A DNA stretch of 64,000 nt from Bog-473 sp963755375 (GCA_963755375.1 CAVWKG010000016.1:124001-188000), one strand, 5' to 3'. Numbered from the stretch's first letter, positions 25,131-34,838 are shown. Translations and numbers: made by a program. The notes: a model not told the origin generated them from the letters alone.

Positions 25131-26528
25131 TCACAAGGAAGCCAGTTGGCGCAGCTCCTGCGGCGTCAGATGCACGACGTTCTTCGGGTTGCAGTTCCAG
25201 ATGGACTGGGTCGGCTGAGTGAGCGCCTTGTCGTAGACGAACTTGTTGGGCTCGGCCTTGAGCAGGGCAAAGCACGGCGACGGCTGAGGGTGCAGGTTGG
25301 ACATGCTCAAGCTCGCTATCGGTGCCTGAATGCCTCCAGCGTCCCAGTTCTTAACGGCGGCGGCGTGGTTCAGCACACATGAGACGGTCAGGGCGGCGCC
25401 GCACGACGAGGCGGACTTGGCCCATAAGAGCCACGACTCCGCGCCCTCCTCGTCGTCGAAGTCGACGGCGTCGCCTTTGGCATACGTGTGCATGATCTTG
25501 ACGAGCTGCTCGGTCGAAGGGTTCTGCGAAGCCATCTCGAGCGGCCACCAGCCCGTCTCGACGTAGACGGGCGGAAGACCGGGGTTGGCGGCCACCCCGC
25601 TACTGGTCGTGGAGTTGTAGAACTGGACACCGAGGATGACGAAGGCAGGGTGGTAGCCGGCCGTGGTCATTGCCTGGAAGTAGGGGACGATGTTGTCGTC
25701 CAGGGAGGGCCAGAGCGCCTCGACCCCCTTGCTCTGCGCCTCCTCGATGTAGGGCGCCCAGTCGGTTACGGCGATCGGCGGCTCCTGGAAGTCGACGACC
25801 TTCCAGCCCTGCGCCGCCGCGCCGAACTCGTACTTGTGCTCGGGCTCGAGGACAGAAGGAGTGTTCGCCCCACCCATACCGGCCTTCTTGACCGCCTGCG
25901 GATACGCCTTGGCCAGCTGCCGGAACCATCCCGAGGGCCATGTGTCGGTGTTACCACCGCCTGGATCGACCTGATCGGACGCAACCTCGGAGGCGTCGGA
26001 AGCCAGGTAGCCGCTGATCTGGCCCAGTCCGCACTGCTCTCGGATCGGGACTGAGGGCTGGTCGAGCGCCATGCCGCCGCCGACCGCCATGAAGTCGCTC
26101 TGGCACGCCTGCACGGTCACCTGTGCCGCGTTGAAGAGCGCCGCGTCGCGGTCGTCGATCACGATGGAGCGCCCGTTGATGCCCCCCGAGGCGTTGCACC
26201 ACGCCGCGAAGGCCTTGGCCTGTTGCACGAGCTCCGCCTCGAGTCCGGGCTCAACGGTGTTGGCGGCGTCGTTGAACACGGCGATGTGAATGGTCTTCCC
26301 GCCCACCCCTCGCACCGAAGAGGCACCACCGGGACCGGGTTCGCAGATCTTGCCCACTCCGGGCCACTCTCCGTTGGTGGCAGCGCTCGACATGAGCGCG
26401 CGGCTGGCCGACGTGCCCGCGCCGGAGGGCGTCGACGAGAGTGCGACAGACGTACCGGCGAGGACGAGGGTGGCAATTACCAGCATCAGTGCGGTTCTGC
26501 GCAGTTCAACGAGCTCTCTTCGCAACAC
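25131..26528 (-). CDS. ABC transporter substrate-binding protein, branched-chain amino acid type
   Basis: A 465-residue exported binding protein of the Peripla_BP_6 kind. The N-terminus has a signal peptide (RTALMLVIATLVLAGTSVAL), followed by the type I periplasmic-binding fold with GGKTIHIAVFNDAAN, FAAWCNASGGINGRSI (the conserved N-x-x-GGI-x-G motif) and the VGGGMALDQ region. Ligand unknown; the family serves branched-chain amino acids, amides, aromatics and other organic acids. GTG 26528 has GGAGG at 10 nt. Its permease and ATPase genes are not adjacent, so it is an orphan here. Confidence 0.82.
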   Translation of the reverse strand: MLRRELVELRRTALMLVIATLVLAGTSVALSSTPSGAGTSASRALMSSAATNGEWPGVGKICEPGPGGASSVRGVGGKTIHIAVFNDAANTVEPGLEAELVQQAKAFAAWCNASGGINGRSIVIDDRDAALFNAAQVTVQACQSDFMAVGGGMALDQPSVPIREQCGLGQISGYLASDASEVASDQVDPGGGNTDTWPSGWFRQLAKAYPQAVKKAGMGGANTPSVLEPEHKYEFGAAAQGWKVVDFQEPPIAVTDWAPYIEEAQSKGVEALWPSLDDNIVPYFQAMTTAGYHPAFVILGVQFYNSTTSSGVAANPGLPPVYVETGWWPLEMASQNPSTEQLVKIMHTYAKGDAVDFDDEEGAESWLLWAKSASSCGAALTVSCVLNHAAAVKNWDAGGIQAPIASLSMSNLHPQPSPCFALLKAEPNKFVYDKALTQPTQSIWNCNPKNVVHLTPQELRQLASL

Positions 26529-26729
26529 TGTGTGCGCACCTCCATTGCTGCTCTCGTAATGACCGGTCTATCTCAGATATGTCTTCAACGCTACGATGGA
26601 TCCCTGTTTGCGGGCCGCCCTGCGCCGACTGGCTGTCCGCTCGAGGGCCCCGGGGTTGCGGAACGCTGTACGACTAGGCTCTTCTGAAGAACGCGAGAGC
26701 CGTCCCGGGTCGCCGGTACAGGGGACACC

Positions 26730-27344
26730 ATGGAAGATCGACAACCGCCTCGGTTGCACCTCGAACTGGTCCGCGAGCCGGACCGCGTCGACGAACGGGC
26801 GGCGGCCGTCGAACGAGCCGGGTGGACGGTCTCCATCTGGGAGCCAGCGACCAGCTCGGATGACGATCTGCCCCGAAGCCTCCCGCGGTGCGACGGGGTA
26901 GTGATCGGCGAGGGCGACGGCGGAATCGTTGGGGCGCCCTCGCCGGCCAGCACGGTGGTGCCCCTGGTTCGCTACCCGCGGCCCTCACAAGGGTCGTGCT
27001 CGGGTGAGCGGACCACCGGCATCTTGCTGGTCCTCATCTCGGCCAAGCGGCGCGAGTCAGCTCAAGAGCTCCGTGACTGGGCCGATTTCGTCCACTTGCG
27101 GCACATCGCCGAGGCGGCGGTGCCCGGCTACCGGACTATCACGCCCTGGGAGAACGAGCCCTCGGGCACCCCACGGTTCTGCCACCTCTATGAGATGGTC
27201 GGTGACGATCCCCAGAGCATCTTCGAGAAGATGACCCCGCTCGTGCGTGCTCGCCTTGATCGCGTTGCGTTCGACGAGTGGGCCTGGCACCCCCAACTGA
27301 TGATCGAGGAGTCCCGGACCTACCGTCGGCGGGAACCGAATTGA
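26730..27344 (+). CDS. EthD-like / dimeric alpha-beta barrel protein, unknown function
   Basis: A 204-residue soluble protein apparently of two similar ferredoxin-like halves. The second half shows strand TTGILLVLISAKR, helix LRDWADFVHLRHIAEAAV, strand RFCHLYEMVGDDP and helix FEKMTPLVRARL, the layout of EthD and NIPSNAP relatives. ATG 26730 has AGGGGA upstream. No catalytic residue can be named. The location beside the orphan binding protein gene (divergent) may indicate a link to uptake and breakdown of the same compound. Confidence 0.6.
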   Translation: MEDRQPPRLHLELVREPDRVDERAAAVERAGWTVSIWEPATSSDDDLPRSLPRCDGVVIGEGDGGIVGAPSPASTVVPLVRYPRPSQGSCSGERTTGILLVLISAKRRESAQELRDWADFVHLRHIAEAAVPGYRTITPWENEPSGTPRFCHLYEMVGDDPQSIFEKMTPLVRARLDRVAFDEWAWHPQLMIEESRTYRRREPN

Positions 27345-27428
27345 GACTCAGATCTTTGGGCGGGCCGTGTCGGCCCCAACTCCGAGACTTTCATTGGTCA
27401 CGTCGAGTTCAGGAGGTTCCGGTGATAC

Positions 27429-28131
27429 CTAGGACGCCGCTGACCTTTCTGCCCGTGCCACAATCGCCGCCGCGATCTCTCGAAGCTTGCGATTCTCTCG
27501 TTGTGACGCCCTCACCAAGACCTGGAACGCTTCTTGCGAACTCTTGCTTCCGGTGGCCATGACGATCCCCACTGCGTGATCGATTGTCGCTCGGGACTGC
27601 ATGGCTTGATTCAGGTCTTCGTTCAGATGACGCGCGTCCCAGTACACCTGTGCGTTAGTCAAAACAAATGCAGCATGTGTGGCGAACGTCATCATGCTCT
27701 CGGTGTCGGCTTCGTTGAATGCTGCCTCCGTCCGTGAATAGAGATTCAACGCCCCCAGTCCCTCCTGAGCTGATCGGGAGCGAGAGAGTCGACTTGATGC
27801 CGTGGTCAGCAGCGCCGCGTGCGAACCGAGGCCAGCGGACGTCCGTCGCCGTCGACTCGATCCGATAGACCCTCTGAGTCCGAAAGGCATCGAGATACGG
27901 ACCTTGCCCGCTCTCGTACTGGGCTTTGTCTATTTCAGGTGCCTCAGAATCGGTGAAGACGCCTGTCGACGGTACGCGATCGACCAGCATGGTGATGCCG
28001 GCCATGTCGGCAGGCCCTGCCTGACATGCCGACTGGGCGACGTGGAGCAATGTGTCCCCCAGGGTGCCGTCGTGCACAAAGAACTGGGCAAGAGCACCGA
28101 AGGCGTCATCCGCCTCGGGAACATCGGCCAC
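27429..28131 (-). pseudogene. GAF-ANTAR regulator, frameshifted
   Basis: GTG 28131 has AGGAGG upstream. The first part encodes a GAF domain (FVHDGTLGDTLLHVAQSACQ; GITMLVD; YESGQGPYLDAFRTQ; IKSTLSLPIS). Near 27760-27780 the frame changes and the rest of the GAF (GLGALNLYSRTEAAFNEAD) plus an ANTAR RNA-binding domain (RATIDHAVGIVMATGS, SQRENRKLREIAAAI) continues in the second frame to 27429. The intact family member senses a signal through GAF and prevents transcription termination through ANTAR. A single-base indel explains the split; it could be a true mutation or an assembly error. Confidence 0.82.
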
Positions 28132-28251
28132 GTGACCTCCTGACTCATTGGAGCCAGTCGTGCCACCCTCTTCTTCAAAGGAAGTTAGGCCAACTCAGAA
28201 CGGCAACCAGCATAATCGAAGGCGGAGTCGCCTCGAGCTTGCTGAATCCGA

Positions 28252-28600
28252 CTATGGCGTCGATGGTCGGATATTCAAATAGGTGTCGATGCCGGTCACC
28301 TCGAAAAGCCGTCTGATGTCCTTACTTGGAGAAAAAATGAGCAATTCTCCCCCGTGTGCCATCGCCCGCTTGTGCGCCGCGATGATTGCCGACAGTCCGG
28401 TTGAGTCCATGAACTCGAGCTCGGCCAGGTTGATGGCGATATGGCGAACGCCTTCCCTCGTCAGTTCGGCCAATTTCCTCGTAAAGCTGACCAACAGTGG
28501 AAGTGTCGAGTTCGCCCGCGAGCATGACCAGGGCATGTTGGGGCTCGGCCTTGCGAATCTCCGTTTCGAGGATCTCGTTGCGGGATACACGAAGGGCCAT
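28252..28600 (-). pseudogene. STAS-domain anti-sigma factor antagonist, frameshifted
   Basis: From ATG 28600 the frame encodes MALRVSRNEILETEIRKAEP and GELDTSTVGQLYEE, then shifts at about 28470-28481 (GAGGAAATTGG on the coding strand) to another frame that carries LAELTREGVRHIAINLAELE and the conserved FMDSTGLSAI motif with the phosphorylatable serine, ending at 28252. Together they form a normal-length STAS protein of about 115 residues. Such proteins release sigma factors by binding anti-sigma kinases. It lies 121 nt upstream of the frameshifted GAF-ANTAR gene on the same strand, so the pair may once have been a stress-signalling operon. Confidence 0.8.
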
Positions 28601-28997
28601 CGAGAACACCAACTCCGAACGTCGGCCGGAACGCAATAGAGGCGACTGGCTGGCCTCGGGCTTCTGTATAACCCTGCGAACGGGACGCTAGCCGATCTCA
28701 GATCAGCCGAACGACTTGGTGCTCCGCAATGGAATACGAGCGGTTTGGTTCCGGTCTGGTGGGAGACCAGGGGAGACCAGGGGGTTGCGGGTGGCTCGCG
28801 CGGGCAGTCTCACCTGAAGGCGCCAGCGGAGCACCCTTTGTAGAAACCAAAAGCCTTGATCAGAGCCAGACGACTTGAGGTGCCCTTCGAGATCTCGGCC
28901 ACGCGAAAACTTGGTTCGGTGGGCCGGAGCGCGGCGCCTGACGGTCGACCGCTGACCCATAGACAGCCGAGATTGCTCGGCCGTCAGGGTCAGGGTG
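28601..28997. other. Intergenic region with a hairpin and short tandem repeat, no gene
   Basis: About 400 bases between two minus-strand genes. It contains a tandem GGAGACCAGG repeat near 28760-28780 and a stem-loop at 28966-28981. No open frame is plausible and no tRNA fold is visible. Confidence 0.5.
28966..28981 (-). terminator. Hairpin downstream of DUF6328 gene
   Basis: GCCGAG-ATTG-CTCGGC, a perfect 6-bp stem, ending 17 nt after the minus-strand stop at 28998. Position suggests transcription termination; there is no T-tract. Confidence 0.4.
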
Positions 28998-29528
28998 TCA
29001 ATGGTATGCCGCACGATCTGATCTGAGTCGATCGAGAATTGGAAGCACGAACCAAAGCAGTGCAAACGTCGCAATCGTGGCTGCAGAGGAGGCGGTCACA
29101 ATCCAACTTGCCCCGATGAAGCTCATGATCAGCCAAATCGCGAGTGAGATTGCCACGGCGACACTGGCGAGTCCCAACAGCGCCAGCACGTTGGCCATTC
29201 TCAGCAGGCGATCCTTTTCATGTCGGCGGAACACCCACCGGTGATAGGCGACAGGACTGATCAGCAACGCGGTGGAGAGCGCCGTACAGAGAAGCGTTGC
29301 TTTGTAGAGGTCCTGTTGAGATCCGTCGAGCTTGGTGAAGCGCACGGTAAATGGGAGTGACAGGAGAAAACCAAAGAGCACCTGAACGCCCAGACCTGCG
29401 ACGCGTAGTTCCTGGAGCAGGTCACTCAGGTTTCGGTTATTTCGCTGACCGAGTGGCTCACTCTGAGAAACCACGCCGGCCGAATCTGAGTCGACATTGG
29501 CCGCGGAGATCTCAGGTGCCACGTTCAT
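28998..29528 (-). CDS. DUF6328 family membrane protein
   Basis: A 176-residue membrane protein with the family start region RNLSDLLQELRVAGLGVQVLFGFLLS and four hydrophobic helices, ending in a basic tail. Function is unknown. ATG 29528 overlaps the stop codon of the CYTH-CHAD gene (ATGA), a classic translational coupling; this fixes the start better than the ATG at 29582 inside the upstream gene. It is likely expressed only together with the CYTH-CHAD protein. The pairing suggests a polyphosphate- or envelope-related role, which is inference. Confidence 0.8.
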   Translation of the reverse strand: MNVAPEISAANVDSDSAGVVSQSEPLGQRNNRNLSDLLQELRVAGLGVQVLFGFLLSLPFTVRFTKLDGSQQDLYKATLLCTALSTALLISPVAYHRWVFRRHEKDRLLRMANVLALLGLASVAVAISLAIWLIMSFIGASWIVTASSAATIATFALLWFVLPILDRLRSDRAAYH

Positions 29529-31084
29529 TGAAGCCAATCCGTCACGGTTCTCCGTCTCAGCCCGTTCCAGGCGCGTATCCATTGCTGTCGGGCTCCAACT
29601 TGCTCACGACGCGCATCGGCTGCCTTGCTTCCGGCGACAAAGCTGGCCTCGGTCGTGCCAGCGGCGGGGATCTGTTCGAGCCACTTCACTGCGGTCACGG
29701 CATCGTGATGGTCCCCGAGGATTGTTTGGACGTCCTCGGCGCGGCGGGCGGTTCGACGGGCGGACTTGCCCAGCACCGGTTCTGCCAGTTCGGCTCCGTA
29801 TCGGAGCTGTTTCGAAGCAATCCGTATCTGGTGGAGCTGGGTGTCGCTGGGTCTCGATCCTGCCTTTTTGACCCTTCGACGCAGCCTCTTCCAATGGGTT
29901 CCCAGCAGATGGGGGAGCGCGCGGCGGGCAAGATCGTTCGGCGCGAACATCCGGCCGCCCGTCTTTCGGGATCGATGGTTGCTGTAGAAGCGTGGGGACG
30001 ATGCGCCGGCGTCGAGTCGATCAAGCAGGTTTAGGTAGCGCTCACTTCGCAGGGCACGAGCCAGTTCCCCGCTGTGGTCTCGACGCCGTGCTTCGAGCCT
30101 GAAGCGCAACTCGTCCTCACCCAGGCAGTCACGGTCGGTCACGCTGCCGGACTGAAACCGCTTGCTCAGAACATCGATATCGCGGACTGCGCCGAGCACC
30201 ATGCCCATCCACTTCAACTCGGCTCTCGTATGGCGAGTCCACACTGGATCCAGAACGGGTCCGAATGTCTTGAGATCGGACCGAAGCCGCCTTGTCGCGA
30301 CTCGAGCCTGGTGTATTGCTCGCTCCGGTGGATTCTTCGGGTCGACGCGTAAGCCCACGTCGAAATCGAGAAGTCGTTCGAGGTCGCTCTGAAGGGTCCG
30401 TTGCACCAACGTTCCGAGCGTTGAGTGTCGACCGATCTTCCGCGCGGCCAAACTCCGATCACGCGTGTCAATTCCGAGAGCCTTGGCGAACTTCTGTTCG
30501 AGATCGATGCGGGCTCCCGCACCCCTCATCGCGCTCAGCACTTCCCTGATAGCTGATTGATCGGCATCAGGATTCCGTGTGTCGGAGTCGTATTCGAACT
30601 CGATCTGACGAAACCTACGCCCAGTTCTGACTCCGCCGGTCACCGTGACGAGGTCGTCATCGATCTCGCCCAAGGCGGAGTCGCCGTTTCGAACCAAAAC
30701 GCGTCGCCTCTCGGCCTCAAGCACTGCGACCCTCTCGAGGGTTTGCCGGCGTACGATTCCTCGCAAGAGCGTCGTCACTTCGGATGGCATTTCCCCAGGA
30801 CTGCCGGGCCACGACAATTCGGTTCGATCGATCTCATTGTGGGCTCGGATCCCTGGCAGCTTTAACGTCCACGATCCGGGTCCGTCGTCCTCTCCCACCC
30901 GATGGCGGAGAGTGATCCTCCGTTGCCAGAGTCGCAGGTCCTCCGTATCGAAGTAAGCGGTAGAGAAGGTTTGCGCAGGGAGCCGGACCGTGCCGAGGCC
31001 GAGCTCTTGCAGGTCGGGCAGTCGGAACTCCTGAGGCGCGCTCAGCTTTACCTCGCGTTCGGCATGGACCGTCTTTCTCGTCAT
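29525..31084 (-). CDS. CYTH-CHAD domain protein
   Basis: A 519-residue cytoplasmic protein. The N-terminal CYTH domain (about residues 1-205) begins with HAEREVKL, the E-x-E-x-K triad used for triphosphate and metal binding, and includes TAYFDTEDLRLWQRRITLRHR. The C-terminal CHAD domain (about residues 230-510) has the histidine-rich helical signature AIHQARVATRRLRSDLKTF and later LHQIRIASKQLRYGAEL. CHAD domains bind polyphosphate; CYTH enzymes cleave triphosphates such as tripolyphosphate. ATG 31084 gives the family start. The DUF6328 gene overlaps its stop by 4 nt. Confidence 0.88.
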   Translation of the reverse strand: MTRKTVHAEREVKLSAPQEFRLPDLQELGLGTVRLPAQTFSTAYFDTEDLRLWQRRITLRHRVGEDDGPGSWTLKLPGIRAHNEIDRTELSWPGSPGEMPSEVTTLLRGIVRRQTLERVAVLEAERRRVLVRNGDSALGEIDDDLVTVTGGVRTGRRFRQIEFEYDSDTRNPDADQSAIREVLSAMRGAGARIDLEQKFAKALGIDTRDRSLAARKIGRHSTLGTLVQRTLQSDLERLLDFDVGLRVDPKNPPERAIHQARVATRRLRSDLKTFGPVLDPVWTRHTRAELKWMGMVLGAVRDIDVLSKRFQSGSVTDRDCLGEDELRFRLEARRRDHSGELARALRSERYLNLLDRLDAGASSPRFYSNHRSRKTGGRMFAPNDLARRALPHLLGTHWKRLRRRVKKAGSRPSDTQLHQIRIASKQLRYGAELAEPVLGKSARRTARRAEDVQTILGDHHDAVTAVKWLEQIPAAGTTEASFVAGSKAADARREQVGARQQWIRAWNGLRRRTVTDWLQ

Positions 31085-31381
31085 TTCTGCCCAGTACCCC
31101 AATTGCTGCCAACGAACCCCGATTGGCGGAAACAAGGGCCGAGTTCCCAGGTGGCCGATCGGTCGTAAGGCGGAGCGCACCCGGATGACCGTTGTAGCCG
31201 CCCCCGGAGGTCCCGATGGGGTGACAGGCGACGGTCTCGTCAGCGATTCGGCCCGCTCAAAGCGGCTCTCGAAAAGTCGATTTTTTCGTCAGAACTCACC
31301 CTGCGGCGCGGCCGCCTCGGCCGCCAGCTCAGCTCCCGGGTGTACGGTCCGTGAGTGGGGAGGTGGCTAGTTTAGCGAAGC

Positions 31382-32827
31382 ATGTTCGCATTGCGTTCGA
31401 TCACGTCGAAACGAAATCGGTTGGCGGCAACCCCGATTCTCTGCGTGGCCGCGCTGTTCTGCGTCTACGGAGCCAGTTCATCGGCGAGTGCAGCAACGAG
31501 GTCGTCAACCGTGCCCCTGAGCGTCACGTGGATGCAAGGCTACGCGGCGCCTGGCACCCCTGCCCGGTACAACAAGGTCGGGGTTCTGAAGGTGGGGTCG
31601 AGCGGTGCGAAGAACGTCCTCGTCTTGGAGCCGGGCACCTCGGCCGCCGCCGCGTATTTTGTCCCTCTCGCGAAGTGGATCGTGTCGAGGAGGAGCGGCT
31701 GGCAGGTCTGGGCGGTCCAGCGGCGAGAGAACATGCTCGAGGACCAGTCGGAGCTGAACCTCTACAAGGAGCACAAGGCCACGTCGACGCAGCTGTTCGA
31801 CTACTACCTCGGCTACCTCAAGGATCCGAGCATCACGCACCACTATCAGCCCGTCGCGAACTCGACCGTCGAGTTCGCCAAGCAGTGGGGGATGAACGTC
31901 GCCGTCCAGGACCTCCATGTCGTGATCGGTGCCGCCAAGAAGCGCGGCGGCAAGGTCGTGCTCGGTGGCCACTCGCTCGGCGGATCGGTGGTCACGGCCT
32001 ATGCCACCTGGGACTTCGACGGCCACGCCGGAGCCGACCAACTGGCGGGCTTGGTGTACATCGATGGCGGGAGCAGCACGACCGCGGTCAGCGCCCAGGC
32101 GGCGACCCAGACGCTCCAGGCGCTCGACGCCCCGAGTGCGAGCCCATGGCTCGCCTTCGGCGGTATCACGGCGCCGTACGCCGGATTGTTCGAGGCGACG
32201 GGAGCAGCATCTGCACTGCTGGATCCGAATGCGCCTTCGTTGGGTCAGACGTCGGGACTCTTGCCCACGGACATCGTTCCTCCGGTGCGCGTCACCAATG
32301 TGGGCCAGTACGGGTACGCGCTCAACGCGTCGACCTCGCCGCCGAGTTTGCTCGCCGCCCAGGCGCACCTGGGCCAGGGCATCGCCCCACAAGGGTCGAT
32401 TCACGGCTGGAACGGGACGGGAGCTCTGACGCCGATCAACCGTTTCGCCACCATGTTCTCGGGTGCAGGGATCCAGAACGCCAATGGCACCGAGTGGTAC
32501 TTCCCGCAACGCTTGACCGACGACAGCGGCGCGGTGGACGACGGGAACGCCAACCCGGCCCAGAGCGTGCTCGACGTGGACGCCACCATGGGTCACAGCC
32601 TCCCGAAGAACCTGCTGATCTACGCCTTTGGCGCACGTCTCGGTGGAGCAAGCGTGCCCGAGGAGGCCCAGACATTGGCCCAGCAGTCGGGCATACCGAT
32701 GAGCAACCTCACCCTTGCGAACTACCAAAGCACGTACTCTCACAACGACCCGGCCGGCGCCTACCCCAACAATGCCTTTTTCCAGCGTCTCATACCCTTC
32801 CTAGGCAGGGTCAGCGCCCAACGGTAG
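31382..32827 (+). CDS. Secreted alpha/beta hydrolase
   Basis: A 481-residue exported protein: signal peptide with hydrophobic core AATPILCVAALFCVYGAS and probable cleavage after ASA near residue 38. The nucleophile elbow GHSLGG places the catalytic Ser at residue 198, with an oxyanion strand VLVLEPGTSAAAAYF before it and a late GHS region (MGHSLPKNL) that may hold the acid or histidine. It is likely an esterase, lipase or amidase acting outside the cell; the substrate is unknown. No strong ribosome binding site precedes ATG 31382. It is the first gene on this strand before the catabolic island. Confidence 0.8.
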   Translation: MFALRSITSKRNRLAATPILCVAALFCVYGASSSASAATRSSTVPLSVTWMQGYAAPGTPARYNKVGVLKVGSSGAKNVLVLEPGTSAAAAYFVPLAKWIVSRRSGWQVWAVQRRENMLEDQSELNLYKEHKATSTQLFDYYLGYLKDPSITHHYQPVANSTVEFAKQWGMNVAVQDLHVVIGAAKKRGGKVVLGGHSLGGSVVTAYATWDFDGHAGADQLAGLVYIDGGSSTTAVSAQAATQTLQALDAPSASPWLAFGGITAPYAGLFEATGAASALLDPNAPSLGQTSGLLPTDIVPPVRVTNVGQYGYALNASTSPPSLLAAQAHLGQGIAPQGSIHGWNGTGALTPINRFATMFSGAGIQNANGTEWYFPQRLTDDSGAVDDGNANPAQSVLDVDATMGHSLPKNLLIYAFGARLGGASVPEEAQTLAQQSGIPMSNLTLANYQSTYSHNDPAGAYPNNAFFQRLIPFLGRVSAQR

Positions 32828-32898
32828 AAGATCGGATCGGCTTAGGGTCCCCGGAGACTCCGCCACAGGGTCATTCGTCCAGCAGGAGGGGAAGTCCA

Positions 32899-33795
32899 TT
32901 GTCCGCAGAACAGCGCACGCTCGGTCCGACGATCGGGGTGATCGGGCTCGGCACCATCGGCGACGGCATCGCCACCAACCTGCACGCCGCCGGGTTCCCG
33001 CTCGTTGTCTGCGACGTCCGCGCCGAGGCGATCGAACGCCACGCCGATTACGCCACCGTGGCCGGTTCGCCCGCCGATCTGGCCCGGGCGTCCGACGTCG
33101 TCGTGGTCGCCGTGGTGAACGACGAGCAGGTCCACGATGTGCTGTCCGGCCAGGAGGGCGCGCTGGCCGCCGGGGCTCCCGGCACGACCATCGTCGTGGT
33201 GAGCACAATCACCACCGCCTGTGTGGCTGCCATCGGCGCCGAGGCGGCGGCGCTCGGTGTGCCCATCGTCGATTGCGGCGTCAGTGGAGGGCCGTCGGCT
33301 GCCGCCTCAGGCAACCTCATCTGCATGTGTGGCGGCGACCCTGAGGTCATCGCCAGCCTCGAACCGCTGTTCGGCGCCGTGGGCTCGCTTACGGTGACCA
33401 TGGGGCCGTTCGGTACCGGATTGGCGGCCAAGCTCGCCCGCAACCTGGTCCAGTTCGGGGGGTGGCTTGCCGCCTACGAGGGGCAGGTCCTCGCCGAGGC
33501 CGCCGGCATTGAACTGGCCAAGCTGGCGCAGGTCGTCAGGGCCAGCGACGCCCAGTCCGGTGGCGCCGCCACCCTCATGTTCCGGCCCACCGCGGCGCCC
33601 TTCTCCGTGGTGGACGACCAGGGGCTGGTGGAGGCGATGCGGGCCGCGGCTGCCCTGGCTCACAAGGACGTGCAGGCAGCGTTGGCCCTGGCGGAGGAAC
33701 TGGACATCGAGCTGCCGCTGGCGGCTATGACCGCGGCCCGTTGCGGCGAGATCTTCGGCGTCGGCGTGCCGCCGATTGAGCCTCCCCGCGCCTAG
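32899..33795 (+). CDS. NAD(P)-dependent 6-phosphogluconate dehydrogenase-family oxidoreductase
   Basis: A 298-residue beta-hydroxyacid dehydrogenase relative (3-hydroxyisobutyrate dehydrogenase type). The Rossmann motif GVIGLGTIGDGIA is at residues 12-24, the substrate-binding motif DCGVSGGPSAA near residue 120, and the catalytic-lysine motif GTGLAAKLARNLVQ near residue 175. It would oxidise a 3-hydroxy acid or reduce a semialdehyde in the cytoplasm. I chose TTG 32899 because GGAGGGG lies 7 nt upstream; the long upstream frame overlaps the hydrolase gene and is a shadow. It may belong to the catabolic island that follows. Confidence 0.85.
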   Translation: MSAEQRTLGPTIGVIGLGTIGDGIATNLHAAGFPLVVCDVRAEAIERHADYATVAGSPADLARASDVVVVAVVNDEQVHDVLSGQEGALAAGAPGTTIVVVSTITTACVAAIGAEAAALGVPIVDCGVSGGPSAAASGNLICMCGGDPEVIASLEPLFGAVGSLTVTMGPFGTGLAAKLARNLVQFGGWLAAYEGQVLAEAAGIELAKLAQVVRASDAQSGGAATLMFRPTAAPFSVVDDQGLVEAMRAAAALAHKDVQAALALAEELDIELPLAAMTAARCGEIFGVGVPPIEPPRA

Positions 33796-33867
33796 AGGCT
33801 CACGGACCGCTCCCGACGGGAGGGCCGGCGGTCCTCCGACATGCTCGGTTTCCCAGTCCTCGCACGG

Positions 33868-34647
33868 TCAGCGGGTGACGAGACCACCATCGGCGTGGAC
33901 CACGGAGCCCGTCACATAGCTCGAGGCATCGGAGGCGAGGAAGAGGGCCGGCCCCACCATCTCGTGGGGATTCGCCACGCGCCGCAACAGGCACGCACCG
34001 GCCATGTTGGCGGTCGCTGCCGGCCCCGTGGCGCGCACCATGTCCGTGTCGACGGAACCGGGAGCGAGGGCGTTCACCCGGATGCCGTCGGGGGCCAGGC
34101 CGGCAGCGAGCGCCTTGGTGTACGCGACCATGGCCGCCTTGGCGGCGGCGTAGTGGGCGACGGTCGCGGAGAACAGCCAGGCGCCCGCGGATACGAGGTT
34201 GATCACAGACGCATGGTCCGACTCCCGCAGGTGCGGAAGAGCTTCCTGGATGAGGAAGATGGGGCCCTTGACGTTCACGTCGATCGATTTGGTCATTCCC
34301 GCCTCGGTGAAGTTGCCGATGGGCTCGGAAAGCGCATTGGCCGCATTGTTGACCACGACATCGATCGCACCGAATCGTGCCGCAGTGGCAGTCACGAGGG
34401 CACGCACATCTTCAAACGAGCCCAGATGGCATGCGATACCCACCGCGTCGATGCCTGCCGATCGCAGCATCTTCTCGGTCTCTTCGCATGCTTCGTGTTT
34501 TCGGCTGGCGACGACCACGCGGGCGCCGGCCCGGCCGAATCCCTCGGCGATGGCTCGTCCGATGCCACGGGTGCCACCGGTGATCAGGGCCACCCGCCCA
34601 TCGAGCCGGAAGAGACGGCTGACGTCGAGAGCTTCGCCAGCGTTCAC
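33868..34647 (-). CDS. Short-chain dehydrogenase/reductase
   Basis: A 259-residue classical SDR using NAD(P). The cofactor motif TGGTRGIG is near residue 24, the NNAAN motif near residue 100, and the catalytic region has a Ser in NLVSAG and Tyr-x3-Lys as HYAAAK near residue 167. The C-terminal SSYVTGSVVHADGG is typical. It could oxidise a hydroxyacyl-CoA or alcohol intermediate in the pathway of the adjacent genes. GTG 34647 has only a weak ribosome binding site. It is divergent from the crotonase gene at 35008. Confidence 0.88.
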   Translation of the reverse strand: MNAGEALDVSRLFRLDGRVALITGGTRGIGRAIAEGFGRAGARVVVASRKHEACEETEKMLRSAGIDAVGIACHLGSFEDVRALVTATAARFGAIDVVVNNAANALSEPIGNFTEAGMTKSIDVNVKGPIFLIQEALPHLRESDHASVINLVSAGAWLFSATVAHYAAAKAAMVAYTKALAAGLAPDGIRVNALAPGSVDTDMVRATGPAATANMAGACLLRRVANPHEMVGPALFLASDASSYVTGSVVHADGGLVTR

Positions 34648-34838
34648 TTCGCCGGTCCGTCGTTCTTTGCCGCCGAGTCGATCATGGATTCGTGTACCCC
34701 TTTGTGTTCATGAGAGTTCCGGACCGAATTTGGTGGCCGATGTCCACCGTCCCGCCGGTGACAGAACGTACGGCTCAGGACGCCCACGCATCGGAGGCAG
34801 ATGTCAACGGGCACTGAACGCGGAGAAGACGACGGACG

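Noticed and set aside
31351..33795. An 814-codon frame suggesting a fusion protein
   Set aside because: The first two thirds are a shadow of the secreted hydrolase. Only the part from TTG 32899, which has a good ribosome binding site, encodes the dehydrogenase.
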